In this document: positions 7,569-17,522 of the stretch, in pieces
How the letters are laid out: the number at the start of each line of letters is the position of its first letter
How positions within the stretch are numbered: position 1 is the stretch's first letter
Source: Streptomyces yangpuensis
GTDB lineage: Bacteria > Actinomycetota > Actinomycetes > Streptomycetales > Streptomycetaceae
Length of the DNA stretch: 64,000 nucleotides
Direction: 5' to 3'
Assembly (NCBI RefSeq): GCF_001005295.1
Contig: NZ_LBMK01000002.1
Span: forward strand, 126,931 to 190,930
Notes under the pieces: model-generated
What the model was told of the DNA's origin: nothing
Databases searched by the model: none
Seen by the model: the letters and a program-made list of their open reading frames with translations, nothing else
Made by a program: the position numbers and the translations under genes

Positions 7569-8513
7569 ATGATCGCCGTCATGGGAGCGACCGGAGCGAC
7601 GGGCAACGCCGTGCTCCACAGCCTCCTCGCGCTCGGTGCACCCGTCCGCGCGCTGACCCGTACCCCGCACGACCCGATACCCGGCCTCACCGGCACGCAG
7701 GGCCCGCGACCGGAGGTCCGGTACGCGGATGCCGCGGACGCCGGCTCGCTGCGCACCGCCTTCGAGGGCGCGAGCCGGCTCTTCCTCGCCATGGCCAACG
7801 GCCCCGCGCAGGTCGAACTCGAAACCCGCGCCCTCGACATCGCGGCCCGGTCCGGGATCGCACACATCGTCAAGATCTCCGCGCCCGCCGCCGAACCCGA
7901 CTCCCCGGTCGCCGTCTCCCGCGGACACCATGCCGTGGAGCAGCACCTGCGCACGCTCGGGGTGAGTCACACCGTCCTGCGCCCCTACGCGTTCATGCAG
8001 AACCTGCTGCGGTCGGCCCCGGGAATCGCCCGGGGCGTGATCCTCGGCGCGATGGGCGACGCCCCCTGCAACTACGTCGACTGCAGGGACATCGGCGACG
8101 TCGCCGCTGCTGCGCTCACCCGGCCCGGCATCGCAACCGGCCCCTACGCCCTCACGGGTCCGGAAGCCGTCTCCCACCCCGAACTCGCCGAGCGGCTCAG
8201 CGTGGTGACGGGACATCGGGTCCGCTACGTGAGTCTCAGCCCGGAGGAGTTCCGCGAACACCTCGTCCACCGGGCCCATATGCCTGCCTGGCTCGCCGAC
8301 CATGTGGCGGCGATCCAGCAACTCGCCGTCGCCCGGCCCGAAATCCCCACCGACACGGTCGCCTGCATCCTCGGCCGACCGCCCCGGACCCTCGACGCCT
8401 TCCTCCACGAGAACCGCCACCGTTTCCGCCCGCAGGCCGCCGGCCCGGGGCCCCGCCCCGGGGGGCAGCACAGCCTAGGTTCTGTCTCTTTGGTCAACGT
8501 CGGGTCCAGATGA
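7569..8513 (+). CDS. NmrA-like NAD(P)-binding oxidoreductase, C-terminal end rewritten by IS sequence
   Basis: The 314-residue protein opens with the Rossmann dinucleotide motif MIAVMGATGATGNAV and has the atypical SDR features of the NmrA/TMR family (HIVKISAPAA, HTVLRPYAFMQNLL). The ATG at 7569 follows GAGGAAACC. Such proteins are NAD(P)H-dependent quinone or azo reductases or redox sensors. A MarR regulator and matching operator motif precede the operon, which fits a redox or quinone stress response. The last residues (LGSVSLVNVGSR) are encoded by the end of an IS5-family remnant that begins at the CTAG at 8475, so the native C-terminus was probably shorter or different. Confidence 0.8.
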   Translation: MIAVMGATGATGNAVLHSLLALGAPVRALTRTPHDPIPGLTGTQGPRPEVRYADAADAGSLRTAFEGASRLFLAMANGPAQVELETRALDIAARSGIAHIVKISAPAAEPDSPVAVSRGHHAVEQHLRTLGVSHTVLRPYAFMQNLLRSAPGIARGVILGAMGDAPCNYVDCRDIGDVAAAALTRPGIATGPYALTGPEAVSHPELAERLSVVTGHRVRYVSLSPEEFREHLVHRAHMPAWLADHVAAIQQLAVARPEIPTDTVACILGRPPRTLDAFLHENRHRFRPQAAGPGPRPGGQHSLGSVSLVNVGSR

Positions 8514-8620
8514 GGATGCCCGCGAGGTGGAGTGCGGCCTGGTAGGCGATGCCGAGTTCGTCCGTCCGTGCGACCAGGCCGCGCCACTGCTTGATCGGCT
8601 GCGCCAGCAGCGGGCTGACC
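8494..8620 (-). pseudogene. IS5-family transposase C-terminal fragment, left copy
   Basis: Read on the minus strand, this fragment encodes IKQWRGLVARTDELGIAYQ followed by the ending HLAGILIWTRR and a TGA. It matches residue by residue the right-hand copy at 9476-9724, with a few substitutions, and is the usual C-terminus of IS5-type DDE transposases. Homology ends at about 8620 and nothing resembling the catalytic domain follows. The fragment is a relic. Confidence 0.75.
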
Positions 8621-8880
8621 AGCAAGACCACCTGGCTTGCGGCGGGTGGGGCCAGCCGTTGGCCGTGATCGCGTGTGGGTGAACACCCTGCTCGGGTTCC
8701 AGCGCGACGGGCCCCGGTGCCAGGCTGGCGCCGCCGACTGGGGTCGGAGTCGTAGCCAATGCCGGCGCCTATTGGGCCGATTGGGTGGTCGTATCGGCGA
8801 AGCGACCCCTGCGAACTGGAGCTCTGTGATCTTCTTGCCGCCGATCCCCAGTTGGGGAACCGTGCGAACTGAGGACTCTT

Positions 8881-9213
8881 ATGACGTTCAAGAAGTGGGT
8901 CAAAAAGGCCTGCTCGGTCACCGCGCCCGTGGCGGCCTCGGCCATGCTGGTTGTCGGCTTGTCCACCAACGCCCAAGCCGCCACCGGCACTCTGACCTGG
9001 CAGGGAGACCAGGGCACTCAGTGGACCTGGAAGAACCCGCCGAGCGGCGTGTGCAGCAACTTCGGTGGCAACACGGTCGCCCTCAAGCCCCACAACAACA
9101 CAGGGGAATGGCTCACCGTGTACACCGAGTTCGGATGTTCCGGCTCCAGGGCTCTGATCGGCCCCGGGGCCGCCACCTACAACTGGACCGCGTACTACAG
9201 CTTCCGGTACTAG
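8881..9213 (+). CDS. Small secreted protein, beta/gamma-crystallin-like
   Basis: The 110-residue protein has a clear Sec signal peptide: MTFKKWVKKACS, a hydrophobic core (VAASAMLVVGLS) and the cleavage site AQA before ATGTL near residue 34. The mature part is about 76 residues, rich in Trp, Tyr, Thr and Gly, with two cysteines (VCSNFGG and FGCSGS) that could form one disulfide. The spacing of aromatic and glycine residues (WLTVYTEFGCSGS) resembles small crystallin-fold or I36-type inhibitor proteins of Streptomyces; this is a weak family guess. ATG at 8881 is preceded by GAGGA. The gene sits as cargo between two inverted IS5 ends. Confidence 0.65.
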   Translation: MTFKKWVKKACSVTAPVAASAMLVVGLSTNAQAATGTLTWQGDQGTQWTWKNPPSGVCSNFGGNTVALKPHNNTGEWLTVYTEFGCSGSRALIGPGAATYNWTAYYSFRY

Positions 9214-9228
9214 GCATTCCCTCGTCGA

Positions 9229-9460
9229 TCACGCCTGGAGCCAGATGAGGGTGCTGGCCGGGGTGATAGCCGCGAGGTACCGGTCGGCAGCTTGCCGTAG
9301 CGGGCGGTGATACCCCGCCACTGCTTGAGGCAGTGGAAGCAGCGTCCGACGACGTTGCGGCGTCGATAGGCGGCCCTGCCGAGGCCGCAGGGCCGTTCGC
9401 GGCGCCGGCGTCGGCCCGCGAGCCGGCCGACGCGCTCGGGGATGGTGCCTTGATTCCGCG
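9229..9460 (-). pseudogene. Second type of IS5-family transposase fragment, frameshifted
   Basis: On the minus strand this region reads TIPERVGRLAGRRRRERP, then YRRRNVVGRCFHCLKQWRGI, then after a frameshift ADRYLAAITPASTLIWLQA and a stop. This is the conserved C-terminal block of another IS5-type transposase (consensus YxxRNVVERCFNRLKQWRGI). The frame break and the replaced Asn-Arg by His-Cys show decay. It belongs to a different IS subgroup from the outer fragments. Confidence 0.65.
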
Positions 9461-9475
9461 TCTGCGCAGCAACCT

Positions 9476-9724
9476 ATGGCGGCGCGGAATCCGGCGGTCA
9501 TCCCGCAGCCATCCGACCAGGTCGGCCACCGCCTGCGGCGGGGACGTCGAGGGGGCCGCCCGCCAGGCTTCGACCGCGAGGCCTACAAACAGCGGATCAC
9601 GGTCGAGCGGTGCATCAACCGGCTCAAGCAGTGGCGCGGCCTGGCCACACGGACGGACGAACTCGCCATCGCCTACCAGGCCGCACTCCACCTCGCGGGC
9701 ATCCTCATCTGGACCCGACGTTGA
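9476..9724 (+). pseudogene. IS5-family transposase C-terminal fragment, right copy
   Basis: This 82-residue frame encodes the last part of an IS5-type transposase: VIPQPSDQVGHRL, then GGRPPGFDREAYKQR, VERCINRLKQWRGL and the ending HLAGILIWTRR. The final catalytic glutamate region (VERC) is present but the upstream DDE residues are missing, so it cannot be active. It is the inverted partner of the fragment at 8494-8620. Confidence 0.8.
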
Positions 9725-9738
9725 CCAAAGAGACAGAA

Positions 9739-9905
9739 CCTAGTGCTGTGACCGCATAGGTTCGCCGGGTCGCGACGCCGGGCACGGCACCTCGCCGCGT
9801 TGTCAGACCGCGCAAGTACGTCCAGTACGAGCCGCGGCCCTCCGCCTTGCGATGCACCGCACCGGACGCCGCGCCCCGGCAAACCTTTCCGGCCACAGCA
9901 CTAGG
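9739..9905. repeat. Hairpin repeat, copy 2, CTAG-flanked MITE-like element
   Basis: This copy has exactly the same length (167 bases) as the copy at 4121 and the same termini, TGCTGTGACC inside CTAG direct repeats at 9740-9743 and 9901-9904. The left CTAG is shared with the IS5 remnant. The core (CACCTCGCCGCGTTGTC and CCCTCCGCCTTGCGATGC) is identical to copy 1, but the apical stem has changed on both sides to GACCGCG with CGCGGCC, so pairing is kept. Confidence 0.85.
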
Positions 9906-9906
9906 A

Positions 9907-9940
9907 CCTGTCCGGTCGATCACCCGACCACCCCGGACAG
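9907..9940 (-). terminator. Hairpin after the aerolysin-like gene
   Basis: CTGTCCGG pairs with CCGGACAG, with an inner GGTCG/CGACC stem, 32 bases after the stop of the minus-strand pore-former gene. There is no T-tract, so it is a candidate terminator by position and stem strength only. It lies just outside hairpin repeat copy 2. Confidence 0.4.
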
Positions 9941-9972
9941 CCGTCATCACTCGCCCGCAGGACGCTCCCTTG

Positions 9973-10953
9973 TTACGCGATCGCGTGCTCGGGTTCAGCA
10001 GGGGCGCCCGCTTCCGCTACTTCGGCGGCCTCGGCCTCTCGTGCCTGCGGGGAAAGGTCGAAGGAGAGGGCCTCGCCCGGGGTGACGGCAGGGCCACCGT
10101 CGACCGGGATGGTGACCAGCGCCTCGCCGGTCCTGACGTCCTCCAGCACGACCTGGGCATCGGAGTAGTAGCCGATTTCGAGGGTCTCGGTGAAGGTCTT
10201 GCTCCGGTTCAGGCCCCCGGCCTGGAGGATGGTGTTGATGCCGGCGTTCCAGAAGTGGTGTCCGTTGTGCCGGGGGTTGTAATTCATGGCGACCCGGCCC
10301 TCGACCGTGGCCGCGTAGGTGACCTTGACCTCCATGGTGCCGCGGGTGGCGACCAGTGTGGCCTTCACCGCCTGACCGGGGTCGAGCCAGACCTCCACTC
10401 CGGTTTCCGAGCCCAGAGTGATCGTCTGGCTCTCGGTCTTCGACTGGCCCCAGGTGTGTGTGTAGCTCATCGTGGTCTCGCCGCCGGCGCCGGTGCCCAG
10501 GAAGCCGATCTCGTAGGAGATCGACTGTTCCAGCGAGAAGCTGTTGGTCGAGGACCAGGTGTTGCTGACCGTGTTGGACACCTCCTCGGTGATCTTGACG
10601 TGGAATTTGCCGCCTACGCTGGAGTCGTTACGGAACGTCGCGGTCTTCACGGTCGTCGGCTTGCTGCTGATCCCGAGAATCTCGGCCTTGGTGGCCTTCA
10701 GGATCGTGGTGGTCTGCTGCCACCCGTAGCGGTTGTACAGGTCGTGGTCGGTCGGGCTCTTGATCCAGGCGCCATTGGGGCGCCGTCCCATGTACTTGGT
10801 GCACGCGTCCGTGATGCTGCCCCAGGGCCAGTTGAACCCGTCCCGCTCGCTGTCGGTGATGACGTGCTTCTGCTGGCCGATGGCGTTGACGACGGATTCG
10901 GCCTCGCTGTCGCCGGCGGTGACCTTGGTGGAGAACGGCGTCACGACTGCCAT
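9973..10953 (-). CDS. Aerolysin/ETX-MTX2-type beta pore-forming protein
   Basis: The 326-residue protein has an N-terminal receptor-like region with a conserved Trp/Cys stretch (FNWPWGSITDACTKYMG). From about residue 110 it has the long Ser/Thr-rich alternating pattern of aerolysin-fold pore-formers: NTVSNTWSSTNSFSLEQSIS, then the candidate membrane hairpin EIGFLGTGAGGETTMSYTHT, then the strands around VEVWLDPGQAVKATLVATRG. There is no signal peptide at the ATG (10953), so release would need lysis or another route. The tail (residues 300-326) is Ala/Glu rich. Relatives include epsilon toxin, Mtx2 and eukaryotic natterin-like proteins. The target cell is unknown; insects, protists or fungi are possible by family precedent. 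Confidence 0.7.
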   Translation of the reverse strand: MAVVTPFSTKVTAGDSEAESVVNAIGQQKHVITDSERDGFNWPWGSITDACTKYMGRRPNGAWIKSPTDHDLYNRYGWQQTTTILKATKAEILGISSKPTTVKTATFRNDSSVGGKFHVKITEEVSNTVSNTWSSTNSFSLEQSISYEIGFLGTGAGGETTMSYTHTWGQSKTESQTITLGSETGVEVWLDPGQAVKATLVATRGTMEVKVTYAATVEGRVAMNYNPRHNGHHFWNAGINTILQAGGLNRSKTFTETLEIGYYSDAQVVLEDVRTGEALVTIPVDGGPAVTPGEALSFDLSPQAREAEAAEVAEAGAPAEPEHAIA

Positions 10954-11421
10954 GTGTCTTCTCTCTTTCTACTTGCCGGTCCAAGGCGGCGCTTCCCACT
11001 TCGTCGCGTTCCCGTCACCGCACAGATGTGTGGCACCGGGGCCTGCTGTCGGCTCCGGCACGCACCTCAGCGGCGTGCTGCATCCTCTCGGCGGCATCGG
11101 ACGCACCAACGCTCTCCCCGGACGGCACGACGCATCTCTTCGAAACGATGGGCGAGATACGCATGGATCAACGCCTCCTTGCTGCGGCCCCAGCCTCCTC
11201 CTCGGACAACCCCCAGCGCCAGGAAAACGGGCTGATGTCCGCCAATTAGCCCAGATCGCCGTTAACGTCGCGCCTGCTCCTGGGGTCCCTCGGGGAACCC
11301 ACCGGCCGCATCGGACGCGGAGCAAGTCCGGCCCGGTTGCCTGCGTTCCGCCCTCGGAACATCCCCACCAGCGGCGTACGCCCCCGGCTGTGAAGCAGCC
11401 ACATGGTCGACCGGACAAGTC
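10954..11421. other. Intergenic region upstream of the pore-former, no supported gene
   Basis: This 468-base stretch separates the start of the pore-former gene from the stop of the secreted protein at 11422. The open frames within it lack ribosome sites and homology that I can recognise. It is less GC rich in places than its surroundings. The promoter of the pore-former gene should lie in the first 100-200 bases. Confidence 0.4.
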
Positions 11422-11982
11422 CTAGACGGGGCAGGGGCGGTATTCCAGGGCGAGCTCGCGGTCCACGGCGTAGCTGGTGCGCATGGAAGCGTCGGTGACC
11501 TTCTGCCAGGAGCCGTACTTCACGTACAGCTGGTCGGCGGTCGGCCCGAGGGGGTTGCCGTACTTGGCCGTGTTGCGTTCCTCCAGGATCCGGACCTCCT
11601 CGGGGGTCATGCCCGCGCGCGTGATCTCCTTGGCCTGATTGCGCATGTCGACGAACTCCCGGGCGATCTCCTCGTCGGAGGCGCCGGCTTCGCGCATGTC
11701 GGCCTCGGTGCGGTGCATGGCTTCCAGCAGGTCGTGGTAACGGATCCGGGTGCGCTGCGCCTCGACCTTCTCGTCCATGGGCAGGACGCGGATACGGCAC
11801 ACGACCGGATCGGTGCTGGGGCAGGGGTCGTTCGCCGGGACGGGCGGGGCCAGCGGTGCGGTGATGATCGAACCGCAGGCCTCAGCGGCGGTGACGGCGG
11901 TGGTCCCGCCCGTGGTCAGCAGGGCGACGGCGGCCACGAGGGGCAGGAGGACGCGGCGGGGGAGGGTCGGGGAAAGTCGCAT
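11422..11982 (-). CDS. Secreted hypothetical protein, cysteine-containing, helical
   Basis: The 186-residue protein starts at an ATG at 11982 with GAGGA upstream. It has a signal peptide (MRLSPTLPRR, then VLLPLVAAVALL, ending TAAEA near residue 34). The mature protein begins with ACGSI and a Pro-rich stretch with two more cysteines (NDPCPSTDPVVCRIRVL). A long charged helical part (EAQRTRIRYHDLLEAMHRTE to MRNQAKEITRAGM) follows, and the end is YRPCPV. Four cysteines outside the signal peptide suggest disulfides. I do not recognise a family. The stop codon is within CTAG, but no hairpin repeat is inserted here. Confidence 0.7.
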   Translation of the reverse strand: MRLSPTLPRRVLLPLVAAVALLTTGGTTAVTAAEACGSIITAPLAPPVPANDPCPSTDPVVCRIRVLPMDEKVEAQRTRIRYHDLLEAMHRTEADMREAGASDEEIAREFVDMRNQAKEITRAGMTPEEVRILEERNTAKYGNPLGPTADQLYVKYGSWQKVTDASMRTSYAVDRELALEYRPCPV

Positions 11983-12237
11983 GCGGGCATCCTCGGGCCG
12001 GCTTGCCCCGGCTCCGCGCCGACTCCGCCTGAGTGCTCCTGGCTCACTCGAACGTGGGCTGACGGGGCGTTTCGCCATCCCGCCGAACGGGCCCGCACCG
12101 GGGTGGGAGCCGGGCGCCGGGAGCCGGGCGGTGGAGCGGCCGTCCGTTCTACGCGCGTGGGACCGTTCGGATCCTCGTCGGATGCCACAAGGGGCCCGGA
12201 CTGCGACTGGATCATCGGCCACACCTGCTCCCGGAGC

Positions 12238-12271
12238 GGAATCAATCCCTCCCATCCCGGGGGATGATTCC
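12238..12271. promoter_or_regulatory. Inverted repeat upstream of the sugar-binding lipoprotein
   Basis: GGAATCAATCCC faces GGGGATGATTCC across a C-rich centre, with a one-base bulge. It lies about 80 bases before the GTG start at 12350. Its position and A/T-containing arms fit an operator or an attenuating hairpin for the solute-binding protein gene. No regulator gene is adjacent, so the assignment is tentative. Confidence 0.3.
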
Positions 12272-12349
12272 GGCCACCGGGCCGCAGGGCACCCCTGGCT
12301 GGGTGCGCCGTGCGCGGCGCCACCCAAGCGACACCAGGGGAATACGCTC

Positions 12350-13645
12350 GTGCGACGAAAGATCTTCGGGCCGGCCGCCACCGCGGTCGTACTCGGCCTC
12401 CTGCCGCAACTCTCCGGATGCGGCGCCGCGGACGGCGGTGGGGGTGACGGCGGCACGCTCCGGCTGGTGGCCGCCGAGTACGGCGACACCCCGGCCACCA
12501 GTTCCAAGGCGTACTGGGACAAGGTGACGGGCGCCTTCACCGAGGCCAATCCCGGCATCAAGATCGAGGTCCGGCTGCTGCCGTGGGCCGACATCGACCG
12601 CGAGGTCTCCCGCATGGCCGGCAAGGGCGAGGCACCCGACGTGGCGCTCATGGGCTCGTACTCGGACTTCGCCGCGCAGGGCAAGCTGTACTCCGCGGAA
12701 GAGCTCCTCTCCGTCGGCGCCGAGGCGAACTTCCTCCAGCCGCTCGCCGAGGCGGGCACCTTCGACAGCCGCCTGTACGGCCTGCCCTTCGTGGCGAGCA
12801 GCCGCCTGCTCTTCTACAACGAGGCGCTGTTCGCCAAGGCCGGCGTCAAGGAGGCCCCCAGGACCTGGTCCGATCTGAAGGCCGCCGCCAAGGCCCTCAA
12901 GGACAAGGGCGTGAAGTACCCGTACGCGCTGCCGCTCGGACCGGAGGAGGCACACGCCGAGGCGCTGATCTGGGAGCTGAGCAACGGCGGCGGCTACGCC
13001 GACAGCAGCGGCAACTACAGCCTGGCCTCCGACCAGAACGTCAAGACCTGGCAGTGGGTCAGGGACAACCTGGTCACCCCCGGCCTCGTCGGGCCCGTTC
13101 CGCCGTCCGGGACGAACCGGGCCGACGCCTTCGCCGCCTTCCTGCGCGGTGAGGTCGGCATGCTCAACGGTTACCCGTCGCTCGCCCACGAGGCGGCGGC
13201 GAAGGGCATCGGCGTCGGCACCGTGGCCATGCCGGTCTCGGACTCGCTGGGCAGCGAGGAGAGCCCGCCGACCGTGGGCGTCGCCGACTGGATGGTGGCC
13301 TTCAGGCAGAACGGCAAGCGCGAGGAGATCGGCAGGTTCCTGGAGTTCGTCTACCAGGACAGGAACCTGTCGGACTTCGCGGGCCGCTACCACCTGCTGC
13401 CGGCCACCGCCTCCGCCGCGCGGACCCCGGCCGGCGGCGGCCTCAGCCGGACCGACGAGGACTTCCTGAACGCGCTGCGGACGGCCCGGCTCTATCCGGT
13501 GAGCGACCCCTCGTGGCTGGCGGTCAGTGACGCGATCAAGCGCAACATCGGCCGCGCCGTGGAGCCGGGCGGCGACCCGAAGGCCGTCCTGGAGGACATA
13601 GCCGACAAGGCCGAGGAGGCCGAGGAGGCCGCGGGCGGGAGCTGA
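12350..13645 (+). CDS. ABC transporter extracellular solute-binding lipoprotein (sugar type)
   Basis: The 431-residue protein has a lipoprotein signal peptide with lipobox LSGC at about residues 23-26. The mature part has the cluster-1 (carbohydrate) binding-protein pattern: FTEANPGIKIEVRLLPWADI, APDVALMGSYSDFA, YGLPFVASSRLLFYNEALFA and the C-terminal WMVAFRQNGKREE region. The GTG at 12350 follows AGGGGAA. It should sit on the outer face of the membrane and deliver a sugar or oligosaccharide to an ABC permease. No permease or ATPase gene is adjacent, so it is an orphan here and must work with components elsewhere, as is common in Streptomyces. Confidence 0.9.
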   Translation: MRRKIFGPAATAVVLGLLPQLSGCGAADGGGGDGGTLRLVAAEYGDTPATSSKAYWDKVTGAFTEANPGIKIEVRLLPWADIDREVSRMAGKGEAPDVALMGSYSDFAAQGKLYSAEELLSVGAEANFLQPLAEAGTFDSRLYGLPFVASSRLLFYNEALFAKAGVKEAPRTWSDLKAAAKALKDKGVKYPYALPLGPEEAHAEALIWELSNGGGYADSSGNYSLASDQNVKTWQWVRDNLVTPGLVGPVPPSGTNRADAFAAFLRGEVGMLNGYPSLAHEAAAKGIGVGTVAMPVSDSLGSEESPPTVGVADWMVAFRQNGKREEIGRFLEFVYQDRNLSDFAGRYHLLPATASAARTPAGGGLSRTDEDFLNALRTARLYPVSDPSWLAVSDAIKRNIGRAVEPGGDPKAVLEDIADKAEEAEEAAGGS

Positions 13646-13740
13646 CCGCCCCCGGCGGCCGGCTCCCGGTCAGCGCCCTGGCACCGCATCGCCGCGGCCG
13701 GCTCAGGCACCGGCCGGCTCGCGCGCCGGCTCACGCACCC

Positions 13741-13983
13741 GTGTCAAGACGCCGACAGGAATTCCGCCGGACCCTCGTCATCGAGGGGATCCGGCGGGAT
13801 TCTCGTCAGGTGACCAGCGACTGGCTTCCCGACCGCGGCATCCGCCGGACCGTACGCGCCCTGGGGGTCGCCGGCCTGGCGGTCATCGCCACCGGCGCCG
13901 CCCTCGAAGCGATGTGGCTGCTCGGCCTCGGCGTCTGGGGGATCATCGCCGCGATGGGGATCGAGATCGTTTACCGGCCCTGA
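13741..13983 (+). CDS. Small membrane protein, two predicted helices
   Basis: The 80-residue frame starts with GTG at 13741 but without a clear ribosome site; a GTG at 13809 (VTSDWLPDR) is an alternative start. The N-terminus is very basic. Two hydrophobic runs, ALGVAGLAVIATGAALEAMW and LLGLGVWGIIAAMGIEIVY, are probable transmembrane helices. It resembles the short uncharacterised integral proteins frequent in Streptomyces. It faces the enolase gene, whose stop is 13 bases away. Confidence 0.5.
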   Translation: MSRRRQEFRRTLVIEGIRRDSRQVTSDWLPDRGIRRTVRALGVAGLAVIATGAALEAMWLLGLGVWGIIAAMGIEIVYRP

Positions 13984-13996
13984 GGGCCGGCGCCGG

Positions 13997-15934
<1,938 letters not shown>

Positions 15935-15938
<4 letters not shown>

Positions 15939-16135
15939 GCCCTGTCGTCAAAGTCCCGCCTGGCCCGCGGCGCCCGGCACCGCACCTCGCCGCGTTGTCG
16001 GGGCGCCCAAGTGCGTCCAGTACTCGGGCGCCCCTCCGCCTTGCGAGGCTTCCCCTCGGCCCTGCGGGCCTGGGGAGACCCCATGGCACCGGACCCCGCG
16101 GGCCTGACCGGCGCTACTTTGACGACAGAACCTAG
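15935..16135. repeat. Hairpin repeat, copy 3, variant termini, CTAG-flanked
   Basis: The element is bounded by CTAG at 15935-15938 and 16132-16135. Its termini differ from copies 1 and 2: inside the CTAG are GGCCCTGTCGTCAAAGT and, at the other end, the complement of GGTTCTGTCGTCAAAGT. The core CACCTCGCCGCGTTGTCGG and CCCTCCGCCTTGCGA is shared with the other copies. The apical stem is GGGGCGCCC with GGGCGCCCC. The right arm carries an extra insertion of roughly 35 bases. The right flank continues with TGCTGTGGCCGG, a lone half of the other terminus type. Confidence 0.8.
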
Positions 16136-16175
16136 TGCTGTGGCCGGACACCTCCCGGGGGCCCGCGCCCAGGAG

Positions 16176-17510
16176 TCAGCCGCCGATGTCCCGGCTGCGG
16201 AAGTCGTCCAGGGTCTCGCGGCGGAGCAGCAGCCTGGCCGATCCCTCGTGGACCGCGACGACCGCGGGGCGGCCCACGAGGTTGTAGCCGGAGGCCATCG
16301 ACAGCTGGTAGGCGCCGGCCACCGGTACGGCGAGCAGGTCGCCGGGGCGGATGTCACCCGGCAGTTCCACGCCGGCCGCGAGGATGTCGCCCGCCTCGCA
16401 GTGCCGGCCGACCACCGTGGTCGTACGGGGTCCGGCCGTCGGGGCACGGCCGACCAGGCGGGGCGCGTAGCGCACCCCGTACAGCGCGGGCCTCGGATTG
16501 TCGCTCATGCCGCCGTCGACGGCGACGAACACCCTCTCGCCCGTCTGCTTGACGGCCAGGACGCGGTACAGGGCGACGCCGGCGGGCCCGACCACCGCCC
16601 GCCCGGGTTCGACGAGGAGCCGCGGGACGGGCAGCCGGGCGGCGGCGCATCCCGCGACGAGTTCCGCGCGCAGCCGCCGGGCCAGCGAGGCCGGATCGAG
16701 CGCGGGTTCGCCCGGCCGGTAGGCGATACCGTGTCCGCCGCCCATGTCGAGCTCGGGCAGGACGACTCCGTGCGCGTCGCGGATGCGGGCCATCAGGCCG
16801 ACCATGCGGCGCAGGGCCACCAGATACGGCTTCACCTCGGTGATCTGGGAGCCGATGTGGCAGTGCAGACCGGTCAGTTCGAGCTGCGGCTGGCCCAGGA
16901 TCCGGGACACGGCGTGCTGCGCGCCCCCGTCGGTGAGGGACAGGCCGAACTTCTGGTCGTCCGTGCCGGTACGGATCTTGTCGTGCCCCCCGGCCGACAC
17001 GCCCGGCACCACCCGCGCCATGACCTTCTGGTGCCCCTCGGAGCCGACGGCGGCCGCGATCCGGGCGATCTCCGAAAGGCCGTCGATGACGATCCGCCCG
17101 GCACCGAGCCGCAGCGCGGCCTCCAGGTCGCGGGGCGACTTGGCGTTGCCGTGCAGCACGATGCGCTCGGGCGGGAACCCCGCGGTGACCGCCAGCTCCA
17201 GTTCTCCGGCGGAGCAGGTGTCCAGGCCGAGACCTTCCTCCCGTACCCAGCGGACCATGGCCCGTGACAGGAACGCCTTGGCGGCGTACAGCACCTCGGC
17301 ATCGGGGAAGGCCTCCCGGTAGGCCCGGCAGCGGCCGCGCACCTCTCCTTCGTCCAGGACGTAGACCGGTGTCTCGAACCGGTCCGCCACCTCCGCCAGC
17401 GACACCCCGCCGACGGCCAGGCCGCCGTGCGGGAGCCGTCGCGTGGACGCGGGCCACAGGGTCAGGTCCTCCGCGCCGGCGGTGACCTCGGCGAGCAGGG
17501 AAACGGTCAT
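16176..17510 (-). CDS. lysA: Diaminopimelate decarboxylase (LysA-type, fold III PLP enzyme)
   Basis: The 444-residue enzyme should decarboxylate meso-diaminopimelate to L-lysine with pyridoxal phosphate. Visible features are the PLP lysine in VLYAAKAFLS, HGNAKSP, the HCHIGSQ motif, the glycine loop MGGGHGIAY, the phosphate-binding EPGRAVVGPAG, and C-terminal substrate residues around GRHCEAGD and YQLSMASGYN. The ATG at 17510 follows AGGGG. It may be a paralogue of the housekeeping lysA or act on a related amino acid. It starts 12 bases after the SAV_915-like gene, so both form one operon. Confidence 0.85.
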   Translation of the reverse strand: MTVSLLAEVTAGAEDLTLWPASTRRLPHGGLAVGGVSLAEVADRFETPVYVLDEGEVRGRCRAYREAFPDAEVLYAAKAFLSRAMVRWVREEGLGLDTCSAGELELAVTAGFPPERIVLHGNAKSPRDLEAALRLGAGRIVIDGLSEIARIAAAVGSEGHQKVMARVVPGVSAGGHDKIRTGTDDQKFGLSLTDGGAQHAVSRILGQPQLELTGLHCHIGSQITEVKPYLVALRRMVGLMARIRDAHGVVLPELDMGGGHGIAYRPGEPALDPASLARRLRAELVAGCAAARLPVPRLLVEPGRAVVGPAGVALYRVLAVKQTGERVFVAVDGGMSDNPRPALYGVRYAPRLVGRAPTAGPRTTTVVGRHCEAGDILAAGVELPGDIRPGDLLAVPVAGAYQLSMASGYNLVGRPAVVAVHEGSARLLLRRETLDDFRSRDIGG

Positions 17511-17522
17511 CAAGATCCCCTC

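Larger units (their letters stand above)
8475..9743. mobile_element. IS5-family remnant bounded by inverted ends and CTAG, carrying one intact gene
   Basis: The segment starts with CTAGGTTCTGTCTCTTTGG and ends with its complement. About 125 bases at each end are near-identical inverted copies of the 3' end of an IS5-type transposase gene, so both outer ends are the same IS end. CTAG at 8475-8478 and 9740-9743 looks like a target duplication (IS5-family members often target short YTAR-type sites). Inside lie an intact secreted-protein gene (8881-9213) and a piece of a second, different IS5-type transposase (9229-9460). No complete transposase remains, so the unit is not autonomous. Confidence 0.75.

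Noticed and set aside
8640..8880. Further transposase sequence between the left IS fragment and the crystallin-like gene
   Set aside because: I could not find conserved transposase blocks in any frame there, so the IS call is limited to the ends.
9743..10085. A coding frame through hairpin repeat copy 2
   Set aside because: The frame is produced by the inverted repeat and is antisense to the pore-former gene; it has no family features.
13641..13674. GCTGACCG/CGGTCAGC inverted repeat at the stop of the sugar-binding lipoprotein gene
   Set aside because: The stem includes the stop codon, the inner part does not pair well and there is no T-tract, so a terminator call would be weak.
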